From Pseudomonadota bacterium (GTDB lineage: Bacteria; Desulfobacterota; Desulfovibrionia; Desulfovibrionales; Desulfovibrionaceae), in the NCBI GenBank assembly GCA_018816865.1, contig JAHIUW010000031.1, positions 35,819 through 99,818 of the forward strand: a stretch of DNA of 64,000 nucleotides, written 5' to 3'. The position numbers were made by a program, and so were the translations under genes. Of the stretch, positions 44,993-54,475 are shown one piece after another (the stretch's first letter is position 1; each line of letters opens with the position of its first letter). The notes beneath the pieces are model-generated. The model was given only the letters and a program-made list of their open reading frames with translations. It was not told where the DNA came from and ran no database searches.

Positions 44993-45454
44993 GTGGAAGA
45001 ATTTAAGTCGTTGCGCAGGGTCTCGCTGGGGTATCGGATTTCGCGTCTGCACTGGGCCAAGTCGAGCTTGGTGGATCGCTGGCTCGGGCACACGGGGGTC
45101 AGTCAGGGACAGGTGCCCTACATCGCCGAGTTGTTCGATGAGGACGAACTGTCGCAGGATGAACTGGCCACACGGATCAGGGTCAACAGTTCGGCCACGG
45201 CGCGGGCCCTGCGGGCCCTGGAGGATGCGGGGTTCATTCAGCGCCGTGAGAATCCGGATAACCGACGCCAGAAGCTGGTCAGCCTGACGGCCAAGGCCTG
45301 GGCCATGAAGCCCGAATTTTTGGATGTGATCGCCCGCATGAATCTGGCCTTGTTTGCCGGGTTCAGGGACGAGGAACGAACCACCATGCTGGACCTGCTG
45401 GATCGGGTCATGGCGAATATCGATCGGGAACTTGTTGAAGGAGAGAAGGCTTGA
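44993..45454 (+). CDS. MarR-family transcriptional regulator
   Basis: 153 aa from the GTG at 44993, chosen for AAGGGGGAGG 5 bp upstream; a TTG at 44978 lies in the putative operator. The winged helix includes ELSQDELATRIRVNSSATARALRALEDAGFIQRRENPDNRR, seen in pieces such as LEDAGFIQRRENPDNRRQK (wing). No redox Cys pair. The stop overlaps the start of the MFS gene, a classic MarR-exporter pair, so it likely represses the transporter and itself. Confidence 0.9.
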   Translation: MEEFKSLRRVSLGYRISRLHWAKSSLVDRWLGHTGVSQGQVPYIAELFDEDELSQDELATRIRVNSSATARALRALEDAGFIQRRENPDNRRQKLVSLTAKAWAMKPEFLDVIARMNLALFAGFRDEERTTMLDLLDRVMANIDRELVEGEKA

Positions 45455-46836
45455 AAGAAGCGATGACCAGCCAGCAACGCGCGGGGCTCTATACAATCAC
45501 GATCACCCAGTTTTCCTTGGTGTTCATGCTCTCTGCCGTGGCCGTGGCCGTTCCGGCCATGGGGCGCGAGTTCGGGGCCAAGGCCTCGGAGTTGGGCCTT
45601 GTGGAATCGGCCTACATCTCGGCCGTGGCCATGCTGCTGTTGCCCGTGACCCGCCTGGCGGATATGCTGGGCCGGGGCTTCGTCTTTGTCTGCGGAATGG
45701 CGGTCTTCACTCTGTTCAGTTTGGTCTTGCCCCTGTCCAAGGACATCATGCTCTTTAATTTTCTGCGGGTCTTTCAAGGCGCGGGCGGAGCGATGATGGT
45801 CACCACCGGACTGGCCATCATCGCCGATCTGTTTCCGGGCAAGGGGCGGGGACGCGCCCTGGGCATTTCCGGGGCGGGCGTGTACCTGGGGCTGTCTGCC
45901 GGCCCCTGGCTGGGAGGGATCATCACCACCCATCTGGGCTGGCGCTATATCTTCTATCTCGGGGCCGTGCCCGCGCTGATGTGTCTGGTCATGGCCCTCA
46001 AGGCGCTGCCCGTGAAGCCGGTGGTCAAGCGCGGACAGCGTTTCGACTGGGGCGGTGCCCTGCTCTGTGCCATGGGCATGGTCATGCTGTCCCAGGGCGG
46101 CTCTCATTTCAATGCCCTGTCGGGCAAGCTGATGCTGGTGGGCGGCCTGTTGTCCCTGGTGGCGTTTCTGGTCTGGGAGGCCCGCGCCGATTGCCCGCTG
46201 CTGGACCTGAAGCTGTTTTCCGGCAACCGCTCCTTTGCCTACGGCTCGGCGGTCCAGTTCATCAACTACGCGGCGACGTTTGGCATCACCTTCCTGACCA
46301 GCCTGTATTTGCAGGTGGTCCAGGGCATGACCGCCAGTCAGGCCGGGGTGGTGCTCATGGCCCAGCCCCTGATGCAGGCCTTGTTCTCGCCTCTGTCCGG
46401 GTCCATGGTCGAGCGTTGGCCTGCACACCGCGTCGCGACCCTAGGCATGGTGCTGGCCACGCTGGCCCTGATCGGTGCCGGTTTCTTCGAGCCGGAGACC
46501 ACCCGGATTCCGGTGATCATCGTGCTGCTGTTCTGCGGCGCAGGGACGGCCATCTTCGCCACGGCCAACACCAGCGTGGTCATGGGCAGTGTGACCCGGG
46601 ACCATTACGGTGTGGCCTCGGCCATGATTGCGGGCATGCGCACCACGGGCATGACTGTGAGTCTGGTGACCATCAGCATGGTCCTGGCCATCACGGTGGG
46701 GGCCGAGGCCGTGAGCGCTGAAAACATCCCGCAGTTCATGCAGGCCATGCACATCGTCCTGGCCGGGTTTGCGCTGTTCTCGGCCTTTGGGGTACTGCTG
46801 TCTTTGAAAGCCCCGTTGGTGCGGCGGGAGATCTAG
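45451..46836 (+). CDS. MFS drug efflux transporter, DHA2-like
   Basis: 461 aa from the TTG at 45451, which has AAGGAG 7 bp upstream and overlaps the MarR stop; the ATG at 45463 is an alternative with a poor site. About fourteen membrane segments. RLADMLGRGFVFVCGM is the loop 2-3 signature and AGGAMMVTTGLAIIADLFPGK the conserved region after helix 4; GAGVYLGLSAGPWLGGII is motif C of exporters. Such transporters expel drugs or amphipathic compounds by proton antiport. Under control of the MarR protein just upstream by inference. Confidence 0.88.
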   Translation: MKEAMTSQQRAGLYTITITQFSLVFMLSAVAVAVPAMGREFGAKASELGLVESAYISAVAMLLLPVTRLADMLGRGFVFVCGMAVFTLFSLVLPLSKDIMLFNFLRVFQGAGGAMMVTTGLAIIADLFPGKGRGRALGISGAGVYLGLSAGPWLGGIITTHLGWRYIFYLGAVPALMCLVMALKALPVKPVVKRGQRFDWGGALLCAMGMVMLSQGGSHFNALSGKLMLVGGLLSLVAFLVWEARADCPLLDLKLFSGNRSFAYGSAVQFINYAATFGITFLTSLYLQVVQGMTASQAGVVLMAQPLMQALFSPLSGSMVERWPAHRVATLGMVLATLALIGAGFFEPETTRIPVIIVLLFCGAGTAIFATANTSVVMGSVTRDHYGVASAMIAGMRTTGMTVSLVTISMVLAITVGAEAVSAENIPQFMQAMHIVLAGFALFSAFGVLLSLKAPLVRREI

Positions 46837-47015
46837 GTGAGACATTTTTCTGGGCCGGAGGGGATTATGCTGCGGGATGGGAAAATCCTCGGAAAGAGAT
46901 CCCATTGGCCTTGCGCAGAGCCCTGGCATTGGCTAGGGGTGGACCCACAGAATAGATACGTTGGGGTTGGCCGAGGGGTTTCCCTCGAGAAGTACAATAT
47001 GGGGTTGAATTGCTG

Positions 47016-48104
47016 ATGAATGTTGGGAGTGTCTGTGCCGTAGTCCCGGCCTTGAATCCCAATCGGGAGCTGTTGTTCGTCGTTTCCGGCCTGCTGGACA
47101 ACGGTGCGGGGGCTGTCATTGTGGTCAACGACGGCAGCGACGCGGCTTTGCTGCCGTTGTTCACCGAACTCAAGGGGCTTTCGTCCAAGGTCACGGTGTT
47201 GGAGCATGCCGTCAATATGGGCAAAGGGCAGGCATTGAAAACGGCGTTCAACCATATCCTGGTCAGCGGTATGGGCTGCGAGGTGGTGGTCACCGTGGAC
47301 GCTGACGGGCAACACCTGCCTGTGGACGCCATGCGGCTGGCTGCAGCAGTTGATCCCGGCCAAAAGGCCTTGCACATCGGCTGTCGCGAGTTCGGCAAAG
47401 AGGTGCCGTTCAGGAGCCGTTTCGGCAACCTCATGACCCGTCATGTGGTGCGTCTGTTGATGGGACTCAGGACTTCGGACACCCAATCGGGACTCAGGGC
47501 TTTTCCCCTGGTGATGCTCAAACGGTTTCTGCGGATTCGCTCTGCCGGGTATGACTACGAGTTGGATATGCTGCTGGGCTGCCACGAAGACGGGGTGCCC
47601 TTGCGCGAATTGCCCATCACTACCATCTACGAGCCGGGCAATCCCAGTTCGCACTTCAATCCTGTGCTTGACTCTTTCCGCATCTATTTCGTGTTCCTGC
47701 GCTATACAGGTGTCTCTCTGGCCTCTTTCCTGCTGGACTATTTCGTGTTTGCCATGGTCATGCTCGCCGTGGGCGGAACAGCGTGGGTGACCCATCTGGT
47801 CGTGCGGTTGTTCACCTCCGGAGTGAACTTCTACTGGAACCGCAGGCTGGTGTTCAAGAGCAGGGCCGAGGTCCGTAACGAATCGTTCCGCTATGTCTTG
47901 TCCATGTTCTATGTGCTGTTTGCCAGCACCTGCCTGCTCTATTTCTTTTCCGAAGTGTTGGCCCTGAATTCCTTTGCCGCCAAGCCCGTGGCGGAGTTGA
48001 TCACCTTCCTGATCAGTTTCGCACTGCTTCGCAACTGGGTCTTCCGCAGAAAGATCGCCCAGGGTTCAGACGGGGAAATCAGCGATACTGGAGAAAACGC
48101 ATGA
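47016..48104 (+). CDS. Family 2 glycosyltransferase fused to GtrA-like membrane domain
   Basis: 362 aa from the ATG at 47016. Residues 1-230 are a GT-A domain of the DPM1/polyprenyl-phosphate sugar synthase type: VVPALNPNRELLFVV, VIVVNDGSDAALLPLF, VTVDADGQHLPVDAM (DxD-type metal site). Residues about 235-355 hold four hydrophobic helices of a GtrA domain (TSGVNFYWNRRLVFK is the GtrA signature). Such fusions make and flip a lipid-linked sugar for periplasmic glycosylation. Followed, overlapping by 4 bp, by a methyltransferase gene and then a polytopic protein. Confidence 0.87.
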   Translation: MNVGSVCAVVPALNPNRELLFVVSGLLDNGAGAVIVVNDGSDAALLPLFTELKGLSSKVTVLEHAVNMGKGQALKTAFNHILVSGMGCEVVVTVDADGQHLPVDAMRLAAAVDPGQKALHIGCREFGKEVPFRSRFGNLMTRHVVRLLMGLRTSDTQSGLRAFPLVMLKRFLRIRSAGYDYELDMLLGCHEDGVPLRELPITTIYEPGNPSSHFNPVLDSFRIYFVFLRYTGVSLASFLLDYFVFAMVMLAVGGTAWVTHLVVRLFTSGVNFYWNRRLVFKSRAEVRNESFRYVLSMFYVLFASTCLLYFFSEVLALNSFAAKPVAELITFLISFALLRNWVFRRKIAQGSDGEISDTGENA

Positions 48105-48721
48105 CCTACGACGCCGATTACTATTCCGGGAAAAACTCCGGCTATATCCTCTCCTATCGCGTGATGCGCCACCCCGTGATGTGGCGGGCCGAGCGGCGGC
48201 ACATCTCCCGTTTCATGACCCAGGGGGATGTCCTGGACATCGGTTGCGCCTACGGCTTCTTTCTTGAGAATCTGGGGTCCGGGTTCAACCGCCACGGCAT
48301 CGACGTCTCCGAGCACGCCGTGGCCACGGCACGCTCCATCCACGGCGACGCCATGCACTTTGAGGTCTGTGACGCCACCGTAACCGAGCCGTTCGGCGGT
48401 CGGCAGTTCGATCTGGTGACCTGTTTCAACGTGCTGGAGCACTTTCAGGACCCCGGGCCGGTCCTGGAGCGTATCGCCCGTTGTGTGAAGCCCGGGGGAC
48501 TCTTCTATGCCCGGTTCCCGTTCAGGGATCCGCTGTTTTGCCGGGACAAGTATCACCATTATCGTCCCGCCAGGGCGTGGATTGACGATTTCAGCCGACA
48601 TTTTGAGGTGGAAATGGTGCGCTATGTCTATACGCTGTGGGGCAAGATGAGCGATCTCCCCGCCCCGGCGACCCTGGCCAACTTCATGGCCATCATGCTG
48701 CGCAGGCGGAAGGGGGACTAG
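48101..48721 (+). CDS. Class I SAM-dependent methyltransferase
   Basis: 206 aa. DVLDIGCAYGFFLENLG is motif I, followed by GIDVSEHAVATA, and DLVTCFNVLEHFQDPGPVL is motif II. N-terminal YDADYYSGKNSGYILSYR is common in methyltransferases of glycan loci. It overlaps the GT2-GtrA gene by 4 bp and is 3 bp before the polytopic gene. Probably methylates a lipid carrier-linked sugar or related group; target not known. Confidence 0.85.
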   Translation: MTYDADYYSGKNSGYILSYRVMRHPVMWRAERRHISRFMTQGDVLDIGCAYGFFLENLGSGFNRHGIDVSEHAVATARSIHGDAMHFEVCDATVTEPFGGRQFDLVTCFNVLEHFQDPGPVLERIARCVKPGGLFYARFPFRDPLFCRDKYHHYRPARAWIDDFSRHFEVEMVRYVYTLWGKMSDLPAPATLANFMAIMLRRRKGD

Positions 48722-48724
48722 CCC

Positions 48725-50110
48725 ATGCCCGTGTTGGGGCGCAAGTGCTCGATCTGGATTCTTTGTGCCGTGGTGATTGTGCCTGTCATCGTGACTCTGC
48801 TCACGGCTGGCCGCTCGGGCCTGTACGACGACCTTCTGGTCCTGCGGACTTCGGCGTTGCTTGCCCCCCTGGCCAAGACCGTGGGCCCGGTCCTGCAGGA
48901 TCACCTGTCCAGGCATGAGTCCGAGATTTCCGAGGGCCAAAGGATGCGCTACGGGGCCCGCGTGGATACCCTGAACAATTATCCGGCCAACTCCCTTCTT
49001 GTTCGGCTGGCGGAGACCCTGCCCAGTTGGTCCATCTACCAGAGCAATATTCTCTCCCATTCCATGCTTAAGCTGTTGGCCATGCTGGTCCTTGTCCTTG
49101 TGGCGGTCAGGACCCCGGTGAGTGCCTCCGCCCTGTGCCTCGTGCTGCTCGCCAGTCTGTGTGTGTGGGTGCTGCCTCAGGGACACCTGCTCAACCCCCT
49201 GGGGCGTAGCGGGTTTCTCTGGTATCAGTCCCCACTGCGCTGCACTTCCATCGTTTTGTTCATGGCCCTGTTGTTGCGGCTCGGGACCATGGGGGCCGGT
49301 GGCGGGCCCTGGCCCTGGCTGTGGATCACTCTGCTGGCCCTGCTGGGAATCTCCATGAATGTTGGCCTGGCGGGTGTCTACCTGCCTCCGGTCCTCTTGG
49401 CCTTTGGTCTGCGCCGGCTGATGTTTCCCGGTCAGGGCGCGGCCCAGCCCCGGATGGAGGTTCTGAGCGCCGTGTTTCTGGGGGCCGTGTTCTTGGCCTG
49501 CCTGGGCTGGTGGGCCTTCATCAGCTTCAGCGGCGGGACGTTCCGCTTCGGCTCGCAACGCTGGTTCCTCTTTTTCTACTGGCTGGTCTGCACCCTGGCG
49601 GTCGCCCGGTTTTGGCTGCGGCTGCGGCCTGGGGTGGGCAGTCAGAGTCCGGTGCAGCAGGGCTTGGGCGATCTGTTGCTGGCCCTGGTCTTGATCTTTG
49701 CCTTCCTGATTCTGGGGTTGAACTGGATCCAGGCGGACAGGGCCTGGATGCACGGAGGACTGCTGCCGTTTCTGCTGGTGGAACTGGGAACCCGATCCAC
49801 GGGGCCGGCCAACGGGGTGTTTCTGCTGCTGGTTGCAGTGATGTTGCCGTGTCTTGGCCTCAGCAGGCTGCGGCGCTATGTGACAGGGGCAGCCTGCGTG
49901 GTGCTTGTGGTCATGCCCGTCAAGTATGGGCTGGTGGCCTATGACAATTGGGAGCAGACCATGGACCGGCGCATGCTTTCCCTGCGCCTGGACGACCTCG
50001 GCCAGGGCGGGGAGATTTATCTCAGCGAGAAGGCCTTTTATGCGGCTTTGTCCAATGAGCTGAAGGCCTCGCCGGATGGTGGCACGGTCCGTGAATTTTT
50101 TATGCGCTGA
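48725..50110 (+). CDS. Polytopic membrane protein of unknown function (possible GT-C glycosyltransferase)
   Basis: 461 aa with about ten hydrophobic segments. After an N-terminal helix there is a soluble loop (LYDDLLVLRTSALL, then HLSRHESEISEGQRMRYGARVD) and near the C-terminus a short extracytoplasmic tail (LSEKAFYAALSNELKASPDGG). The layout (first loop with acidic pair, many helices, soluble tail) resembles GT-C enzymes that use polyprenyl-phosphate sugars, and the adjacent GT2-GtrA gene could supply that donor. I see no decisive motif, so this is a guess. Ends 41 bp before a strong bidirectional hairpin. Confidence 0.7.
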   Translation: MPVLGRKCSIWILCAVVIVPVIVTLLTAGRSGLYDDLLVLRTSALLAPLAKTVGPVLQDHLSRHESEISEGQRMRYGARVDTLNNYPANSLLVRLAETLPSWSIYQSNILSHSMLKLLAMLVLVLVAVRTPVSASALCLVLLASLCVWVLPQGHLLNPLGRSGFLWYQSPLRCTSIVLFMALLLRLGTMGAGGGPWPWLWITLLALLGISMNVGLAGVYLPPVLLAFGLRRLMFPGQGAAQPRMEVLSAVFLGAVFLACLGWWAFISFSGGTFRFGSQRWFLFFYWLVCTLAVARFWLRLRPGVGSQSPVQQGLGDLLLALVLIFAFLILGLNWIQADRAWMHGGLLPFLLVELGTRSTGPANGVFLLLVAVMLPCLGLSRLRRYVTGAACVVLVVMPVKYGLVAYDNWEQTMDRRMLSLRLDDLGQGGEIYLSEKAFYAALSNELKASPDGGTVREFFMR

Positions 50111-50151
50111 GGACGAGGAAGATCCCTTTCATGTTCAGCTAATATAATTGA

Positions 50152-50180
50152 AAAAGGGCCGCCCAATGGGCGGCCCTTTT
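50152..50180. terminator. Bidirectional rho-independent terminator
   Basis: AAAAGGGCCGCCC (50152-50164) pairs with GGGCGGCCCTTTT (50168-50180) around AAT. A and T runs on both sides allow it to end the plus-strand glycosylation operon and the minus-strand panC-metK unit. Confidence 0.9.
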
Positions 50181-50206
50181 GTGTGAGCAAGGGGTCTGTG
50201 TCGGCC

Positions 50207-51379
50207 TTAGGCCTTGCAGGCGGTCTTGAGGTCGGCCACCATGTCCCTGGCTTCCCAGGTGAACTCGGGCAGCTCGCGGCCGAAGTGGCCGTAGCAGGAG
50301 GTCTTCTTGTAGATCGGGCGCCTCAAGTTGAGTTTCTTCTCGATGAAGTAGGGGCGCAGGTCGAAGACCGAGGTCACGGCCTTGGTCAGGATGTCGTCCG
50401 GGATGTCGCCGGAACCCAGGGAGGTGACCAGCACGGACACGGGCTCGGCCACGCCGATGACGTAGGCGATCTGCACCTGGCACTGCGGGGCCAGGCCGGC
50501 GGCCACGACGTTCTTGGCGATGTAACGGCCCATGTAGGCGCCGGAGCGGTCCACCTTGGAGGGGTCCTTGCCGGAGAACGCGCCACCGCCGTGGGCGCCC
50601 ATCCCGCCGTAGGTGTCCTGGATGATCTTGCGACCGGTCAGGCCGCAGTCGCCCATGGGACCGCCGATGACGAAACGACCGGTGGTGTTGATGTAGACGC
50701 GGGTCTTTTTCTCGTCCACGAAGTTCCCGGGCAGGGTGGCGAAGATGACTTCCTTCTTGATGCCTTCCACCAGCTCGTCTTGGGGCACGTGCGCGGCGTG
50801 CTGGGAGGCGATGACCACGGTGTCGATGAACTTGGGCTTGCCGTCCTCGTAGGTGAAGCTGACCTCGGTCTTGCCGTCGGGGCGCAGGTAATCGAGGATG
50901 CCCTCTTTACGCACGGCGGTCAGGCGCTCGGACAGTTTGTGGGCCCAGTAAATGGGGGCGGGCATCAGGGTGTCGGTCTCGTCGCTGGCGTAGCCGAACA
51001 TCATGCCCTGGTCGCCGGCGCCCTGTTCCTCGGGGGCCTTGCGGTCAACGCCCTGGGCGATGTCCGGGGACTGCTTGCCGATGGTGGACAGCACGGCGCA
51101 GGTCTCGGCGTCGAAGCCCATGTCGGAGCTGGTGTAGCCGATCTCGCGGATGGTGTTGCGCACGATCTGCGGCAGATCGGCGTAGCCCCGGGTGGTGATT
51201 TCACCGGCGATCATGGCCAGACCGGTGGTCACCAGGGTCTCGCAGGCCACGCGGGAGTCGGGGTCCTGCTCCAGCAGGGCGTCCAGCACGGCGTCGGAAA
51301 TCTGGTCGGCGATCTTGTCGGGATGGCCTTCGGTTACGGATTCGGAAGTGAAGTGATAGGTGCCTTTGCTGCAGATCAT
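50207..51379 (-). CDS. metK: S-adenosylmethionine synthase
   Basis: 390 aa, standard length, from the ATG at 51379 with AGGAGG 6 bp upstream. [20 protein letters not shown] at the N-terminus binds ATP and substrate; [12 protein letters not shown] and [19 protein letters not shown] are further signatures. It makes S-adenosylmethionine from methionine and ATP. The frame is open upstream to 51910 but that is a shadow of the DUF502 gene, which metK overlaps by 4 bp. Expected member of the SahR regulon in some genomes; no matching palindrome is seen upstream here. Confidence 0.97.
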   Translation of the reverse strand: MICSKGTYHFTSESVTEGHPDKIADQISDAVLDALLEQDPDSRVACETLVTTGLAMIAGEITTRGYADLPQIVRNTIREIGYTSSDMGFDAETCAVLSTIGKQSPDIAQGVDRKAPEEQGAGDQGMMFGYASDETDTLMPAPIYWAHKLSERLTAVRKEGILDYLRPDGKTEVSFTYEDGKPKFIDTVVIASQHAAHVPQDELVEGIKKEVIFATLPGNFVDEKKTRVYINTTGRFVIGGPMGDCGLTGRKIIQDTYGGMGAHGGGAFSGKDPSKVDRSGAYMGRYIAKNVVAAGLAPQCQVQIAYVIGVAEPVSVLVTSLGSGDIPDDILTKAVTSVFDLRPYFIEKKLNLRRPIYKKTSCYGHFGRELPEFTWEARDMVADLKTACKA

Positions 51380-52041
51380 TTGAGTCCTCCTGATCGTTTT
51401 GCCTCGTCCGGATTGATGATCCCGCCCGAGATGAGAATCTTGAAGGAGTCCTCCACGCTGATGTCCAGCGGGATGACGTCCTCTTCGGGCACCAGAAGGT
51501 AGAAGCCCGAGGTCGGGTTGGGGGTCGTCGGCAGGAAGAGGTTGATGACGTGTTTTTCGGTCTTGTCCTGAAATTCGGGGTAGGTCTTGCCCGTGACGTA
51601 GGCCAGGGCATAGATGCCTTTGCGTGGGTACTCCACGAGCACCACGCGCTTGAAGTCCTTGCCGCCACCGCTGCAGATCGCTTCCACCAGTTGTTTCATC
51701 GCCTGGTAGAACTTGTTCACCAGGGGGATGGTGTTCATGATGCGTTCGCCCAGGCGGACCAGGGTCCGGCCCAGGATGTTGCGGGCCAGCAGGCCGATCA
51801 CGAACAGGATCATAACCAGCAGGATGATCCCCAGTCCGGGAATCTTGAAGGGCAGGTAATGCTCGGGTCTGAACGGCTCGGGGATCAGCAGCAGGATCTT
51901 GTCCGTCCATTTGAAGAGCAGCCCCAGGAAAAAGGCCGTGGCCGCCAGCGGCGTGGCCACGAGCAATCCCGCGATGAGGTTGGTCTTCAGGGCCTTCTTG
52001 AGATGCCCAAGGACGCTGGTGCGCTGTGGTGTGTCGCTCAT
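51376..52041 (-). CDS. DUF502 membrane protein
   Basis: 221 aa. Two membrane segments (about residues 18-45 and 68-90), with [20 protein letters not shown] typical of the DUF502 start, then [22 protein letters not shown] and [20 protein letters not shown]. The soluble remainder contains [21 protein letters not shown]. The family is widespread and uncharacterised in bacteria; a link to vesicle trafficking exists only for plant homologues. It lies 4 bp after panC and overlaps metK. Confidence 0.88.
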   Translation of the reverse strand: MSDTPQRTSVLGHLKKALKTNLIAGLLVATPLAATAFFLGLLFKWTDKILLLIPEPFRPEHYLPFKIPGLGIILLVMILFVIGLLARNILGRTLVRLGERIMNTIPLVNKFYQAMKQLVEAICSGGGKDFKRVVLVEYPRKGIYALAYVTGKTYPEFQDKTEKHVINLFLPTTPNPTSGFYLLVPEEDVIPLDISVEDSFKILISGGIINPDEAKRSGGLK

Positions 52042-52045
52042 GGTC

Positions 52046-52900
52046 TTATTCCCTGTCCAGCAGGAGCAGGTTGTCGATGAGCCGGGCCTTGCCCAGGCGT
52101 ACGGCCACAGCCGCCAGGGTGGGTCCGGTCAGGTTTTGGACCGGGCTGATGGCCAGAGGGTCCATCAGATCCAGGTAGTCGATCTCGCCACCGGGCACGT
52201 GTTCGGCATAGAAGGCGCGCAGGGCTTTTGTCAGAGTGGCGGCATCGCGCTCACCCGCCAGGGCCAGGGCCGCGATGTGTTTGAGCCCCTGTTGCAGGCC
52301 AGGGGCCTGGGCGCGCTCTGCTTCGCTCAGATAGATGTTGCGCGAGCTCAGCGCCAGCCCGTCGGCCTCGCGTACGATGGGCCGCCCCACGATGTCCGTG
52401 GGGATGTGCAGGTCGCGTACCATGCGCTGGATGATGGCCAACTGCTGCCAGTCCTTTTGGCCGAACACGGCGCACGTGGGCTGGGCCAGGTTGAGCAGGA
52501 TGCTGACCACCGTGGCCACGCCCCGGAAATGCACGGGACGGCTGGCGCCGCAGAGGTGCTGGGCCAGTTCGGGGACCTGGACCCAGGTAGCGTGGTCGGC
52601 GGCGTAGACGTCTTCATGGCGCGGCGTGAACAGCACGTCCACCCCGGCTTCCTCGGCCAGGCGCGCGTCGCGCTCTTGGTCCGTGGGGTAGGCGTCCAGG
52701 TCTTCGCCGGGGCCGAACTGCGTGGGGTTAACGAACAGGCTGACATAGACCCGGTCCGCATGCTCACGCGCCCAACGCATCAGGGACAGGTGCCCCTCAT
52801 GGAAGAAGCCCATGGTGGGCACCAATGCCGTGGTCAGGCCGGCGGCACGGTCGGCCATGGCCTGGGCCTGGAAGGTTTTCGGGTCGCTTAAGCGTTTCAT
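52046..52900 (-). CDS. panC: Pantothenate synthetase
   Basis: 284 aa from the ATG at 52900, with AGAGGA 5 bp upstream. Signatures: LVPTMGFFHEGHLSLMRWA (the HxGH ATP-binding site), VSLFVNPTQFGPGEDLDAYP, FGQKDWQQLAII and ALSSRNIYLSEAER. It joins pantoate to beta-alanine for coenzyme A synthesis. First gene of panC-DUF502-metK. A terminator hairpin lies 76 bp upstream and serves the gene before it. Confidence 0.96.
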   Translation of the reverse strand: MKRLSDPKTFQAQAMADRAAGLTTALVPTMGFFHEGHLSLMRWAREHADRVYVSLFVNPTQFGPGEDLDAYPTDQERDARLAEEAGVDVLFTPRHEDVYAADHATWVQVPELAQHLCGASRPVHFRGVATVVSILLNLAQPTCAVFGQKDWQQLAIIQRMVRDLHIPTDIVGRPIVREADGLALSSRNIYLSEAERAQAPGLQQGLKHIAALALAGERDAATLTKALRAFYAEHVPGGEIDYLDLMDPLAISPVQNLTGPTLAAVAVRLGKARLIDNLLLLDRE

Positions 52901-52976
52901 TATCGTCCTCTGGCCATCAAGCCGGGTTGGTGGATACTCCCTGCCCCGCTTCCTTGGCCGGTGTCCCTGGGACACG

Positions 52977-53002
52977 AAAAAACCCCTCCGAGGGGAGGGG
53001 TT
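52977..53002 (-). terminator. Rho-independent terminator
   Basis: On the minus strand AACCCCTCC and GGAGGGGTT form a 9-bp stem with a 4-base loop followed by TTTTTTCG. It ends transcription from the 53169-54317 gene before panC. Confidence 0.9.
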
Positions 53003-53168
53003 CACGAGTGCATTCGTTCATCCATCATGGTCCCTCGCGGGCTGGCAGTAGCACCTTGGCCTCTTTCGATCCAGGTTGCCGGGCGATCAGCGGGCCAGTA
53101 CCCTCACGCCTCTCTTCATGACTGTTCAAATCGCCGCGATGGTCACGCGGCAGGGAACAAGCGTTACC

Positions 53169-54317
53169 TCAAACCGAATCGGTCAGCAAGGGTTTTTCTT
53201 TAGGTTCGGTCTGGGTCGGGGAGGCCCTGGCCGTGAGCCGCCGACGCATGTCCAGCAGCAGAGCGATACCAGGATCCTCCTGCATGGCTCGGCGCAACCG
53301 CAGAATGGTCTCCGGCTCCAGGCTCTTCGTTCTTTCCAGATGTCCCGGACCCGGCGAGTCCGAGTCGGTGACCGCCAGGAAATCGAAGACCGTACGCACC
53401 CCCTGGTCGCGCAGTTCCTCGATGGCTCTGGGTATCCTGACGTAGAGCTTGGCCTGGGCGATCCAGTCCAGGATCTTCCAGGGGTTGAACGGGGTGCGCA
53501 GCATCAGCTCCACGAAATTGGCCTCGGCCAGGTTCTGGGCATTGTCCACATCCACCTCGGCCAAACGGGTCTTGGTGAAGAGGTTGATGCCTTCGATCAT
53601 ATCCAGGGGCAGTTCCTTGGTGCGTTGGCCCCTGTTGAAGGTCGGGCCCAGCTTTTCCTGCAGGAATTGCAGGCCGCGCTGGGGGAACATGCCGATGAAG
53701 AAGGCCACGGCGGGCAGCATGTTAAGCACGGTCGCGGATTCTGTGGTCATCAGCACATGGCGCACGGCCAGGGCGATGAACGAGGAGAAGACCATCCGGG
53801 TGGCCACGGTGAAGAAGGCGCCGGGGGTAAGGTCCAGGGCGTTGAGCCTGCGCCCGATGTACTGGATGGACCAGACGTAGCAGCCCAGGGCAGCCATCAG
53901 GATCATCGTCAGGTTACCCAGGTCGTCCGGGTTGAGAGGGGCCGGGATTGCCTGAGGGTTGAGGGTGGGATTCCTGCCGGAATAGATGAGCAGGCTGCTC
54001 TGGGAGGTGGGCATGCCGATTATCTGGGCCAGGATGCCGGGGTCGAAGAGCACGAACAGGGCGATCAGAGAATAGACGGAGCAGAACAGGACGGGCAGCA
54101 CGTAGTCCTTGGGCGTGGTGTCGTCGTAGGCCTTGAACAATCCATAGGGGCAGACCTGGTAGTTGTCGGAGAGTCCCAGGGCCTGACAGATGTTCTGCAT
54201 TTCCTCCCGTTTCCGGGGCAGGCGCAGGGTGCGGTAGCAATAGGCCGCAGCCGGAAAGAACAGGGCCAGGATCAGGGCGCTGATCAAGGGCAAAAAGCCA
54301 GAGATAATCTGATTCAT
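53169..54317 (-). CDS. Membrane protein of unknown function
   Basis: 382 aa. Hydrophobic segments near residues 5-28, 75-95, 130-150, and 165-210 place the N-terminal half in the membrane. The C-terminal 170 residues are soluble and include DMIEGINLFTKTRLAEVDVDNAQNLAEANFVELMLRTPFNP, seen in parts such as LAEVDVDNAQNLAEANFVE, which resembles helix-hairpin-helix or SAM-like repeats that follow membrane parts in related hypothetical proteins. It contains no catalytic motif I recognise. Single-gene unit between its own terminator and a 158-bp gap before the FliD-like gene. Confidence 0.8.
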   Translation of the reverse strand: MNQIISGFLPLISALILALFFPAAAYCYRTLRLPRKREEMQNICQALGLSDNYQVCPYGLFKAYDDTTPKDYVLPVLFCSVYSLIALFVLFDPGILAQIIGMPTSQSSLLIYSGRNPTLNPQAIPAPLNPDDLGNLTMILMAALGCYVWSIQYIGRRLNALDLTPGAFFTVATRMVFSSFIALAVRHVLMTTESATVLNMLPAVAFFIGMFPQRGLQFLQEKLGPTFNRGQRTKELPLDMIEGINLFTKTRLAEVDVDNAQNLAEANFVELMLRTPFNPWKILDWIAQAKLYVRIPRAIEELRDQGVRTVFDFLAVTDSDSPGPGHLERTKSLEPETILRLRRAMQEDPGIALLLDMRRRLTARASPTQTEPKEKPLLTDSV

Positions 54318-54475
54318 GGGATTCCTCCTGCGGCCGAAGGGTCTGGCACGGGGGGCGGAGGAGGTCGGGATGCTGCGCGCAGAGGGGCGTCGTGCAGAGG
54401 GAGGGGTCGTTCGACCGGCTTTTACAGATGCTTACTGTATATTGGTTTGTTGATTATCGGTCAAGGACAGGGGAC

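Noticed and set aside
47939..49753. Minus-strand open frame (604 codons) opposite the methyltransferase and polytopic genes
   Set aside because: Gln/Gly/His-rich antisense composition; the plus strand has overlapping genes with clear motifs.
50207..51910. Apparent fusion of an extra domain to metK
   Set aside because: The extra 177 codons overlap the DUF502 gene in another frame and the metK start has a strong ribosome site at 51379.
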